A stretch of DNA of 64,000 nt from Mixia osmundae IAM 14324 (lineage: Eukaryota > Basidiomycota > Mixiomycetes > Mixiales > Mixiaceae), in assembly GCF_000708205.1 (NCBI RefSeq), contig NW_014575557.1:779380-843379 (forward strand). The letters are read 5' to 3'. Every line of letters begins with the position of its first letter. Position 1 is the stretch's first letter. A program made the position numbers and the translations under genes. Of this stretch, positions 34,091-44,081 are shown one piece after another. The notes beneath the pieces are model-generated. The model was given only the letters and a program-made list of their open reading frames with translations. It did not search any database and was not told where the DNA came from.

Positions 34091-35299
34091 TCAAGCATGC
34101 TGGAGCGAAGATTCGTAGCGCGCCGACGCTTGCTTATATTCTTCGCGCAATCTTAGTGCATCAGACACGTATGGCTGTCTCGAGTGATGAGCGCAATGTC
34201 CAACGGACGGTGGCAGACCAACCTCTTTCTCGGCATCGCTCATTTCCTTCCAGCGGCCCGCAAGGACGACGGTTTGCTCGGTCGTCTTGCCCGGCAGGCT
34301 CTGAAGACCGACCGACGAGGGGTCATTGCGGCCACGCGTCAGGAAAAGGAAGAAAGCGGTCGATGGTCGCTTCGGAGCATCAGGATCCCTGTAGCGCGAG
34401 AATCAGGCGTGAGCATGATGCTGGCAGCTATGCGTGACGGGCTGACCTGAGGTTGCCAATGCGCTTGCCACCCTTGCGTTGCTGGAATCTGACCTTGTTC
34501 TCTTGTCGGATCATCTCGGGCGTGAGCGAGGATCGGAACTCGCTGAGCTGGCTCTCATAAGCCGTGCGGGCCTCTGCGGCACGCGATGCAAGGGCCTACG
34601 GTCACGCGATCAACTTATGGGGGTAGCCAGACGCGTCAGAGGGTCACTTACCGCTTGCTCGCTTGACGAGAGGGATTTGTAGCGTTCAGCAACGCGTGCG
34701 AACGCCTGACGAATGTCCTGTACCGAGTGCTTGCCCGAGGCGGATGAGGTAGGCGTCTGTGCAAGCTCGCCCTGTACGTCGGTTGTAGACGATTCAGCAT
34801 GCCCATGCACACCTGATCACGAGGAGACACGAGCCTTGAGATTCTCGGCTACGAAGATGGTCAGAGGGCCTCCTGGAGGCTTAGGCGGTTGCAGGGCGCT
34901 CTTGAGTTTCTTAGGTTTGACGACCTTTGGCTTCTTGGCCTTGACTACCTTTGGCTTCTTGGGCTTCGCTGCCTTCTTAGCCTTGGGCTTGACGGCCTTC
35001 TTGACCTTCTGGGCCCCCTTCTTGACGGCATCCGCCGTCGCGCTACCCGTGGAAGCAGAGGAGCGGGATCGCTTGGGCTTGCTGGTCGACAGAGCAGAGG
35101 TCGCGTCGGTGATGACATCTGCTTGTGCCCTAGCTGTGCTGGTCAATGTGCGACTCATCACAGATGCAGCGAGAGAGGGCGCATAAGCTCTCAGGCTCGT
35201 GTTGACAAAGCCTGGCAGAGCTCTTTTGCTGGCCAGGTTCATCTGAGCGAGCGAGCGCGCAAGATTGAGGCTCATCATCGCTGTAGCTCTACCTGGCAT
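34091..35299 (-). CDS. Mitochondrial-type protein with two HMG boxes
   Basis: Five exons on the minus strand: 35299-34829, 34771-34652, 34595-34447, 34388-34223 and 34174-34091; 329 residues. Residues 1-55 look like a mitochondrial presequence (Arg, Ser, Ala, no acids). A Lys/Pro/Ala-rich tail (repeats of KPKKPKVVKAKK) follows, then HMG box A (about 145-225: PPGGPLTIFVAENLK, DIRQAFARVAERYKSLS) and box B (about 240-329: RDPDAPKRPSTAFFLFLTRGR, VVLAGRWKEMSDAEKE). Two boxes after a presequence are the layout of Abf2/TFAM mitochondrial nucleoid proteins, so mtDNA packaging is likely. Start could also be the MM pair at 35278/35275. The donor of intron 1 (CGT then GTCTCC) is slightly uncertain. Confidence 0.82.
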
Positions 35300-35456
35300 C
35301 TGTACCGTCCTTAAGCGATGGTCGTCTGTACCTGGAGGGGCGACTTCTCTGCTTGGAGGAGCAGGTAGGCTTAACTTCCAATATTACAAACATTTATTAC
35401 ATTTGCCGCCTGCGCGACGGCCACAACGCCAGCTGGACGACGATCTCGAGCTTCAG

Positions 35457-36014
35457 ATGCGATTTCCCTCGTCGGTTGCGTTTGCAGCGTCTTGCTTGGC
35501 TGCGAGCGTCGTCGCACAAACGAGCAGCTCCTCGGCTGTGACTACCACGGCACTTGCGAGTGAGCTCTTCTGATCGCCCAGACGGTGTCCGCAGTCGTCT
35601 GACTATCATTCATCTTGCAACAGGCTCGTCTACGCCCGCGACGGCGACCAGCTCGACTGGCGCTGTCGCATCATCGCCTTCCTATGGCACCGTCGTCTCG
35701 CTCAATGGCTTCACAGTGCGCCCTCTTTGCCACCTGTAGCTGTCTTGAGCTGAAGGTAAGTACAGATTCTGACGTCTCTCTTCACGACGGCGAGCAGCAC
35801 CTTGCCAAGCGGTGTCATCGCACTCACGCTCAGCAATACCGTCGAGACTGTCACAGTACCTACCACCGGTGCAATTCGTGTGACAGCCACTGAAGCCGCT
35901 CCTAGCGCCAGTGAAACTCCAATTTCCGGCGATGCGCCAAAGCAGAGCGTGACCATGACCACGAGCATCATGGCAATGCTATCAGCTGTCACCTTAGGGG
36001 TCTTGCTCGCTTAG
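35457..36014 (+). CDS. Small Ser/Thr-rich GPI-type cell-surface protein
   Basis: Three exons: 35457-35559, 35624-35715 and 35766-36014 (introns 64 and 50 nt); 147 residues. An N-terminal signal peptide (RFPSSVAFAASCLAASVVA) is followed by a Ser/Thr-rich region that would be O-mannosylated, a hydrophobic core (TVVSLNGFTILTSLFTTASS), and a C-terminal hydrophobic tail (SIMAMLSAVTLGVLLA) right before the stop, preceded by small residues typical of GPI attachment. No enzyme domain is seen. It is probably a wall or plasma-membrane surface protein; its role is unknown. It diverges from the HMG gene over 157 bp. Confidence 0.75.
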
Positions 36015-36174
36015 ACGCTCATGTCGATCAACGATTCGCATTTCTATGCCTCTTGTAGCCCGCAATTTATTTATTCACGCCTTTTGCAACGTTAGCAGTC
36101 GAGTGCGAACAGCACCTGTTGTATTTATTACGATGCACTGCAGCAGATCTTACAACATGAGACAGCGCGCTCCA

Positions 36175-39073
36175 CTACTGCAAGGTCTCTTCCATCTGAT
36201 CTCTAGGTGAAGACGGCGGATTCGACTGAGATACAAGGTTAGCCGGACTGACAAGCGTTGCCGAAGATGCGTTATGAAGCTTGAACCCGAGCCCGTTGGC
36301 GTCTGTCATTAACCTAGTCCCATCTGAAGCACCATTGTCCTCATCAGAATCGTCCAGAGACGATCGTGTCTCCAAAAGATAGGGCGTGAATGCTTCCGCG
36401 GTCGCGCTGCCTGCGTCCGAGGATTCATCCGCGCTCGCACTTGCACTGAGCTCATCATCTGTGCCGGATGCAGATTGCCAGGTATTGGCATCCGAGCTCG
36501 GCTCTGGGCTCGGCGGCATACGAATCGGCAATGGTCGATGCGTCGTCATCTCTAGCCCGTTACCGGACTTGGCAGTCGACTCGTGTATCGATGCCGGTCG
36601 CCTTCGGCCTGTCGGACCACTCAACATGGGAGACTCAGATCGTCGCTCTTCGTCTCGCTTGCGCCGTCGAGGGCCAGGCAGATCACCAGTGGCCAAGACG
36701 GGAGTCAGACGAGGATTGATGTTGCCAGAAACTGAATACGTCTTACGTGAGGTAGGCGCATTGAGGTGGGCTTTGCGACTATTTCTGCCAGTCGACGCCA
36801 CCCTGTGGAGTCCTTGCGCAAGATGCTTGCGATCTGATGACGTTCGCTCTCTTGCATGCTCGCCTGCGATCCCATTGAGCACATAGCGGGGATTGACGAC
36901 CAAGCACGTACCTTTATGGTCGTGTATGTCTGCAAATAGCTGACTGCGACCCCGCCAGTGCCGAGTCGGGTGCTCAGGCAGCATCTGCAGAAGCGGTACG
37001 TTTGGTGATCCGCGTGTCAGTCCGACAAAGACAACGATCGCCATGAGCACCACGAGCTGTGCGAGTCCCACTCTTCGCTCAAAGATGACTTCCTGGCTAA
37101 GATGATTGAGCTGAGAGGCCAGAGCAATGCGATCCTCTTCGACTTTGGCCCGATGGAGATCTACGTCGAGCATGATCTTGCGCAGCATCGCATCTTGCTT
37201 GGCTCTCTGTGGACCCGAGAAAGTCAGACATGCGTGCAAATCAGCGACTGATGCCTACCGCTGCGTCATAATATTCGAACCGCGTCTCAACGCGAGCGAA
37301 GGCCTCCCGCAGCATCTTCCCTTGCTCTTCGATGTAGCGCATCGATAGCGACGCATTGTGCTCGAGCGCGGACAGTCGTTTCATGATAGTGCCATAGATG
37401 GATTCGCCAGGTTGCGTATGCGCTGGCTGACTGGACGACACGGCAGCCGCGCGAGTCACGTTGCGAGCTTCGCCCTGTGCGCCGTCTGCATTCGCCACGT
37501 CTTCGCTGCGGGTCTGATTCGCCGGCGGCAGATTGCTTACAGGCTGCTTTGTGACTGAGGCCGATGAGGGTGTCGAATCATCTCGCTGCGAGGCCATCTT
37601 ATCGCTCGCGCTTTGCCTGACCTCAGATGCGAGCAGCACAGAAGTGGGAATGGCAGATGGATGCTCGACACTTGTCCGCGAGACATTGTCAGACGTGTGC
37701 GTAGCTTGATCTGCAGCGCTTGAGCCAGTGGCTACAATGTTGACGTCGACAGTCCGAGGGGCAACCCGAGCCGGACCATTCCAAAGCTCCTCATTTGTCG
37801 GTACGGCGTATTCAATGTCTTCTGCGGATGCGTCGAGGGCGTTGGCTGCTGCTTGCATACGCATCTCTTCCTCCCGCCACGAGGCAATCTCCGTGAGACC
37901 GTAAACACGCAGTAGGCTGACGGGACAGAAGTGCTCGGTTCCGTAGTGGGTCACAAAGTCAATGCGAAGATAGCGATAGAATCCCTTGAGTTTGTGCGGC
38001 TTGAAGATCTGGAGCCCTCTCACATTTCTGGCGCGAAAGGTACCCAGATTGATCCATTGCTCACTGTCGGTATCGCCGGTCGAGACGGCCAGTCGATCAG
38101 TCACCTTGACGGAGAAGAGCTTGAACATCGAGCTGAAGAACTCGTAGTTGGCCAGCACGAGCGTGTCAATTTCGATCGCCTCGCACAACTCAATGATGAC
38201 GAATTTATTCGGGGTCTTGCATGGCGTGAGCATATAGCGATCCTTTGCTTCTCGCAGGATGGAGGAAGCGCCCTTTGTCTGCTTGCTCGATCTGTGAACA
38301 GCAGCTGCACAGTCGAAAGAAGCATAGTTCGTCCGGCTAGCCAGCTTGCGGAGCGGCGAGAGGGGGTCGGTCGTCGGCAGATCCGGAAGAGGATGGACGA
38401 GATCGGACGCGATAGCCATGGCATACTCCTCCGACTTGGCCCCCGGCTCACTACTGGTGCGATCGATCGGCACAATCGCAGAAGGGGTGATGATAGCTTG
38501 AGCAGTGCCAGTCGCTTGTTCTGCGCTCGTGAGGCTGTCCGAGGTGGCTTCACTGCGCGAGGACGAAACCGTGCGTGACTCCTGTATGACGGCTGATGCT
38601 CCAAGCGAGGATGCGGTCGTCTTGACCGTACGAGGCTTGGGCTCGTTCTTAGCACGCCACTCGTCGAAAGGGACAAAAGGGGGCACGGCAGTCGGCGTAG
38701 GTGAGACCGTATCATCGGTCTTGGATCGTGTGATCTCGTCTGCCGCAGGCGTTGCTTTGTCCTCAGGCGGACGGGACGTGATGCTCGCAGGCTCTGCTGA
38801 AGCAGAGGGAGCCTCGCTGGCCGCGTTCAGACTCATCGAAGCTGTCTCGTCAGACGGCGCCGTGACGGATGTGCTGGTCGTTGCGTCAGCATTGAGGACA
38901 GACTCCGAGGTTGCCGCAAGGGAGCCAGACTCCTTGCAGTAGTCTGTCAGCAGACAGACATCCCTGTGACTCCTCGCATGCTCGAGTGTGCTGGACGTTG
39001 GCGGTCTACATGTGGACAGATGAGCAGCTTGGCAGGTTGCAACAAGGCACATCGTCCAGAGCAACCAGAGCAT
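36175..39073 (-). CDS. SLP1: SLP1-type SUN-domain ER membrane protein
   Basis: Three exons on the minus strand: 39073-37259, 37206-36912 and 36863-36175; 932 residues. A signal peptide (MLWLLWTMCLVATCQA) starts the protein. The SUN domain lies at about residues 235-400: TNYASFDCAAAVHRS, YMLTPCKTPNKFVIIELCEAIEIDTLVLANYEFFSS, FRYLRIDFVTHYGTEHFCPVSLLRVYG. After it come a coiled coil (SALEHNASLSMRYIEEQGKMLREAFARVE) and one transmembrane helix near residue 650. In yeast, Slp1 with Emp65 guards soluble ER proteins; the animal relative is SUCO. The family adds a long variable tail. The last intron (36864-36911, 48 nt, GTACGT...CAG) has a length divisible by three, so retention would add 16 residues without a stop. 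Confidence 0.93.
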
Positions 39074-39214
39074 CCTGCAACGGCTCGCTGATGCAGCGCA
39101 CGTTCAGGAACGTCTCAGGCGAGCGCTCTCAGCCGAGTACGGTGCACGAGCATGCTGATTGGCCCTTGGGATGTGCGAAGCAGTCGGACAGTGCAATCGC
39201 CGCGTTACCGTGTC

Positions 39215-39234
39215 GTGCCGTGCCGTGCCGTGCC
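39215..39234. repeat. GTGCC pentamer, four tandem copies
   Basis: Four exact copies of GTGCC lie 35 bp upstream of the ATG at 39269. The same unit occurs as three copies at 11981-11995 inside a RAX1 intron. Direct observation; a promoter role is only a possibility. Confidence 0.8.
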
Positions 39235-39268
39235 CGCTGTCTGAGTCCCTCGTCTGCTGCTAGCAGGC

Positions 39269-40402
39269 ATGGCCCCCGCCGTGTCCGTCGTCCACGAGAA
39301 AGAGAAGCTACAGGTGGCCAGCATGCTCAAATATCTCGTCTCGAGCATCGGCCTCACACCGGCAGACGCTATGACAGTAGCTCAGGCATTGTTCAATGCC
39401 AAGCTGGACTCGGTCGCGAAGATGAGCCAGCTCACCGAAGGCAAGTGTGTCTCGATCGGTATCAAGAACGTGGACGCTCGCAAGCTGCTCGTCTCGAACG
39501 GCAAGAAGCCCAAGCCGGCCGCACATCAACCTCCCGGCATGATCGACTTGATGGGCCAACGAACGCAGACAGTCGACGCTGGCACACCCTCCTCGAAATC
39601 GAGTGCCTCCAAACGGAAGCGAGACAGCGACCTCGACCGTCCCCTGCCGGCCCAGCCTACAAAGCAGAGATCATCTGCACTTGCATTCGATTTTGAAGAG
39701 ATCCTCGACGAAGAAGTGAGCGCACCCGTCACTATCTTGCTAGCGGTCTCGCTGACCATCAGAAAGCAGAGACTCGAGACCGCATCCGTCGTCGTCAACC
39801 GAGCACCGATCATGTCAGCATGGGCGACTGTCGTTGCCGAGCGACTCGATTTCTCACGACCAGAGGCACTCAGCCTTGCAGCTGCCTACACGGAAGCTAA
39901 CGCGACTTCCAAGGGCGTTTCTCTCGGCATCATATCGGCCTCAGAGGGCAGAGTGGCTGCAGGTGGGCCTGCCCAGCCCTATGTTGATCTACTGGGGCGA
40001 CGCATCTACGTGCTCGCGCTCCAAGATGGCACGTGGCGCGGCGTATCCAAGGGCGTCATGGCCGAGCCCCAGACGAGCTTTGATTACATCAAACGAGCCT
40101 GCAGACAGCAGACCGGCGTCGTCGTTGGCGCTATGCGCCTGCTGGCTCAATCTTTCACAGATCCGGACGAGCTCAATCGGGTGGGCTTCGGTCTGTATGC
40201 CGATTTCAGACCTGCCTTGGATGACTCGGCTCAGATGGGCTGGGGTAAGCGCGCGGAAGTCAAGATCAAGGCTATCCTTGACCTGCGCCGTGTCCCTGTC
40301 GCTTCCGAGACCGCGGTCAACCAAGCAAAGACTGACAACGTTGACGAATTTGATGCCTTGCTCGACGACGACCTCGCAGGCCTCGATGATTTGCCTGTCT
40401 GA
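39269..40402 (+). CDS. Conserved fungal protein of unknown function
   Basis: A single exon of 377 residues. The N-terminal 75 residues are compact and helical (VASMLKYLVSSIGLTPADAM, LTEGKCVSIGIKNVDARKL), then a Ser/Lys-rich linker with a nuclear-localisation-like KRKRDSD. The second half carries a motif I remember from a widespread uncharacterised family: VNRAPIMSAWATVVAERLDF, NATSKGVSLGI, GRRIYVLALQDGTWRGV and QMGWGKRAEVKIKAILDL. A short acidic C-terminus ends the protein. I cannot give a function with confidence; nuclear location is inferred only from the basic cluster. The ATG at 39269 has a good context. It diverges from SLP1 across 195 bp. Confidence 0.8.
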   Translation: MAPAVSVVHEKEKLQVASMLKYLVSSIGLTPADAMTVAQALFNAKLDSVAKMSQLTEGKCVSIGIKNVDARKLLVSNGKKPKPAAHQPPGMIDLMGQRTQTVDAGTPSSKSSASKRKRDSDLDRPLPAQPTKQRSSALAFDFEEILDEEVSAPVTILLAVSLTIRKQRLETASVVVNRAPIMSAWATVVAERLDFSRPEALSLAAAYTEANATSKGVSLGIISASEGRVAAGGPAQPYVDLLGRRIYVLALQDGTWRGVSKGVMAEPQTSFDYIKRACRQQTGVVVGAMRLLAQSFTDPDELNRVGFGLYADFRPALDDSAQMGWGKRAEVKIKAILDLRRVPVASETAVNQAKTDNVDEFDALLDDDLAGLDDLPV

Positions 40403-41189
40403 AACGACATGGCCATGTCGCGACGCCTGGTCTAGATCATCGTACCACTCAGTACCCACCCCCATCGAGCAAGCGTCCTTCTCTCGAGCCTGCTACCCCG
40501 AGACCTTGCAGAGAAGAGCCAAATCCCTGTGGCCGCCCCATGTGCAGATGGCCTGTCCAAGCGGAGTCCTACCGTGGAGCAAGCCGTCCGCGTGAGCGCT
40601 AGTGGAGGTCAGCGATTTGCTTCAGCGATACACACGCCTCAACAAGGCAGGATGTGGTGCAAGCCAGCTACTGGGACCGACAGAAGTGCTACGAACGTCA
40701 CCTGCAGTAGAGGAGATGACGGTCATTATTTGGAGTCGCCTCATACACATGGGTATGCACGCCTTGGGATCGTCGCAGTATGTCGGAGCGATCCCGGTAT
40801 GGTCAGGCAATATCGCCGATGCAAAGTCGCTGCACTTCTACATTGGCGTAGACGAGTATCTCAGAAAGTCTAGTCCCAAGCGCGACTACATCATCAGGCG
40901 AACGGAGCGGCTCGCTGGCAACGGCTGCTTCGCTTTGGCGGTCATACCTCACCATACGCAACTACTCTCGTGCCCAGAGAGATACAGAGCACGCGGTCGA
41001 GCATGCCTTCCAGAGCATCTGCATACTGCAGCTTTTGTGGTGTCTTCTCGCGATTACATCATGTTGTTTGATCATGATAGCACCGTTGCCGCATTGCCGC
41101 CACGTCGATATCATCGCGTGTGATATCATGCGGGTTGATCGTCGCACAGAGCGAGCGGGCTACACGACAGGCCGTCAGCCGGTGCAGGC
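40403..41189. other. Long gap with one unassigned open frame
   Basis: About 790 bp between the unknown conserved gene and the RING gene. A plus-strand frame is open at 40602-41123 but begins with GTG, has no family resemblance, and its first ATG is at 40717. No tRNA-like sequence or tight repeat was seen. It may be a long 5' leader, a noncoding transcript or an unrecognised small gene. Confidence 0.3.
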
Positions 41190-43990
41190 ATGTCAACGGC
41201 TGAGGATGCGAGGCCAGCGAGAGCACCAGCATTGTTGAGCCGTGTGACTGAAAGGAGATCCGCTACTCGGCAGCACTCGCCCATCGCCAATTCATCAAGC
41301 CTGGCCTCAAGCTCAGGCTCCAGCTGGTTCGATGTGCCAGGATCTCGCTCTAGGAGAGCTTCTGCGATGCAGCTATCGATAAGCGACGACAATTCGCCCG
41401 AGATGGTCACGCCAAGTACCTCGTACGGATCCGTTCAATCCAAATCGCCTCCCCCGCCTAGGCTTGCAATTGATTCACCCGATTGGTCAATGGACGAAAG
41501 CGAGACCGCAACATCCATAGAGCATGCACCTCTCACTACACTCGGACTCCGTCCCAGTCGCAGTCCTCCCATGTCCAGGCTCACAGCCCAAACACTGGCC
41601 CGGCCCGAGCTGACTTCGAGCGTGGGCGACCCGCCGTTTGTCTCGAATGAACGGATCTCTCGATCTACTGGCACCCTACGCCACCTCCCGACGGACCGTC
41701 AAGTAGTGCGGCGCGGCTCGAGCTACCAGGAGCATGTCTCCGTGATCAACAGCGATGTCGACGCTGAGCGCTGGCGTCGCACAGCACCCGTAAGCTATCC
41801 CGCTGACTCTCTGGGAACATCTTCGCCGCCGCGCTTGGCAGCGGCATTCGTACTGCCTGCAAGCAACACAGTCGACGAGCTCGCACCTGTCACACCTGCG
41901 TTTGCGCCCGCTCTGGGCACTGCCTTTGATTCCCGCACCATCAGTGCTTCATCGACTCAGTCTCGCCCAAGCTCCATGGAGGATTCGATTGACATCGACT
42001 CCACCGTGGCGATAGCAGCCGACTCTGAGGATGACGCACCGTTCGCTTTCGATGCAGATCCATCGCGAGTTCATCACACGCTCCCCCTTCGGCCGTGGCA
42101 AAGACGCCCTCTTCTACTCGGACAGCCTGCACCTGAACAGTCCACACCGGAGACCTGGCTACCGTCGGTGTCCCATCTGGCAGCACCCGAGATGGCTTCC
42201 TCTCGGCCTGTCATCGGCTGGCGGCTGCGACCGGCTGGTAGCCTCGACATATCGCCCAACCTGACGCATGCGAATGCAATGCCGCGGCCGCCGCTTCGGC
42301 GCAATGCCACCTCACTCGCATCGCCCGAAGAGATCTCATCGGAATCTTCTAGCCCCTTCCTGCCTCGTCACGGAGCTCCGACAGCGGTACCTCATCCGCA
42401 GTCCGCTGCTCTTAGCGATCTCTCAGAGACTCGCAGACGGATTGAAGCCAGTGTAGATGCGTTGCAAGCGACAAGAGTATCGCTTCAACAGGCCAATACT
42501 GCCCTTGTCACAAGCGGCGATAGTCTGCGCAGACGGACACTCAGATCAGAGAGCGAGACGTCAGATTCAGGCTTGTGGGGTGACATACACGTTGCCTCAC
42601 CTGTACGGCCTCGGAGCAGCGTTGTCAGTGCATCATCTACAGCGCAGCGACGCGCTGGAGGTTTAGGCACACTGGGACGTCTGCGCGGGCCAACTCGATC
42701 GCGCAACGAGCAATGGATGCGTGGCGAGCCCTTGCCGGGTCACACGTCTCTGGAGCCTGCACCTGCGCAGACGTCAGATACCTTTGATCCGCTTACTGCG
42801 CCTTCGCTAGACGGGCGGAATCCTTGGCGCTCAGATCGTCAATATTCCTTTGCGCCACACATCGAGACGGCCACACAGCGGCCACGTCCTCAGACTTCTC
42901 GCCTGAACTCAGCAGAAGTATCCCCCCGACGGCATATCGCCCGTGTCGCTGACACCAATAATCTCGGCAATCGGCAGACGAGCATCCAACGACCTCACAA
43001 CTTCAGACGCGTCCGCTCATTTGAGACAGGCGACTCCACGCCTGCATTGCACGACGTCTCTCGGGCGGCAGCCGCGTCGATCGACGCCAGCGCGCATGCT
43101 GAGCGTCATTACTCGCCCAGCCGTCAAGGGGCACGTCATTTACGTTCGCGGGAAGAACGCAGCAATGACATTGCCACCCGCCTCGCCGAGCTACGGGCCG
43201 GAAGAGCTCGAGTCAATGGCACGCGCGGCCATCACCCAGATCTTGACGCCCTCATTCGGGACCTAGCCCTGCCTGGCCCTCGCGATGATTCCGAAGAGGT
43301 GCTGTGGCAGAGATCTGGCGCGCATAAGGAGCTGATGGGAGACACAGATACTTGATCAAGTGCGCGCAATCGATCGCCAATATCGCTCGGATGTCTCTCG
43401 TTCGCGAGGCAGCATGTCCAATCAGCGACATCGTCGGGCGCTTCGAGATCAGCCGCCACTTAGCAGCAGCGAAGCTAGCTACGAGGCCTTCGCGGACGGT
43501 GCTATCCGACCTTGGTTGATGCGCCCGCCTGCTATCTTTCAACGTCTAGCAGACGAACTTAGACAAGTCGATTTCTGGTTCGGAGGCGAGGCGAATATTG
43601 CCGGTAATCTCGAGAATTACATGGTCTGCGTGCTGTTGGTCCTTTGGCGTTGCTAACGACTGTACGCAGGATGATGATTCTCTCGATACCTCTTATGAGG
43701 CACTGCTCGCGCTTGCAGATCGCGTCGATCAAGTGACACCATTGCTGAAGGGCTACTCATCGCGACGCATCAACGCCTTGCCGAAATTTACATATTCTGA
43801 GATCATTTCCGGCATGCCAGATGTCAAGCTACCCAGCGAGACTCGCTGCTCAATCTGTCTGGAGGAATACAAGCCGACAGATGTGCTGCTTCACATGGCC
43901 TGCTCCCATGCACTGCACGAGCCTTGTCTCGATCATTGGCTACGCTTGGAGAAGTCCTGCCCCTTCTGCCGGCAAGATGCCTGCGAATGA
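41190..43990 (+). CDS. Large RING-H2 E3 ubiquitin ligase-type protein
   Basis: Three exons: 41190-43298, 43348-43623 and 43670-43990; 901 residues, introns 49 and 46 nt (GT-AG, phase 0). The C-terminal 50 residues form a complete RING-H2 finger: CSICLEEYKPTD, then CSHALHEPCLDHWL and CPFCR (C3H2C3 spacing). Before it lies LPKFTYSEI, a short stretch common just upstream of fungal and plant RING-H2 domains. The first 800 residues are Ser/Pro/Arg-rich and disordered with many possible phosphorylation sites and one short helical stretch. No transmembrane helix is visible. It likely recruits an E2 enzyme; the substrate is unknown. The end is 91 bp from GUT2. Confidence 0.88.
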
Positions 43991-44081
43991 AGAGATCCTA
44001 GCTGACAAAGCAGAGAAAGTTGTTGTGTCAATATATACATCTGTGTCACAACGCTGTGAGAAAGCTGCACATGCTCGTAAG

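Noticed and set aside
37931-38578. 215-codon plus-strand open frame
   Set aside because: It lies wholly antisense to the SLP1 coding exon, has no family motif, and is explained as a shadow of a Ser/Ala-rich gene.
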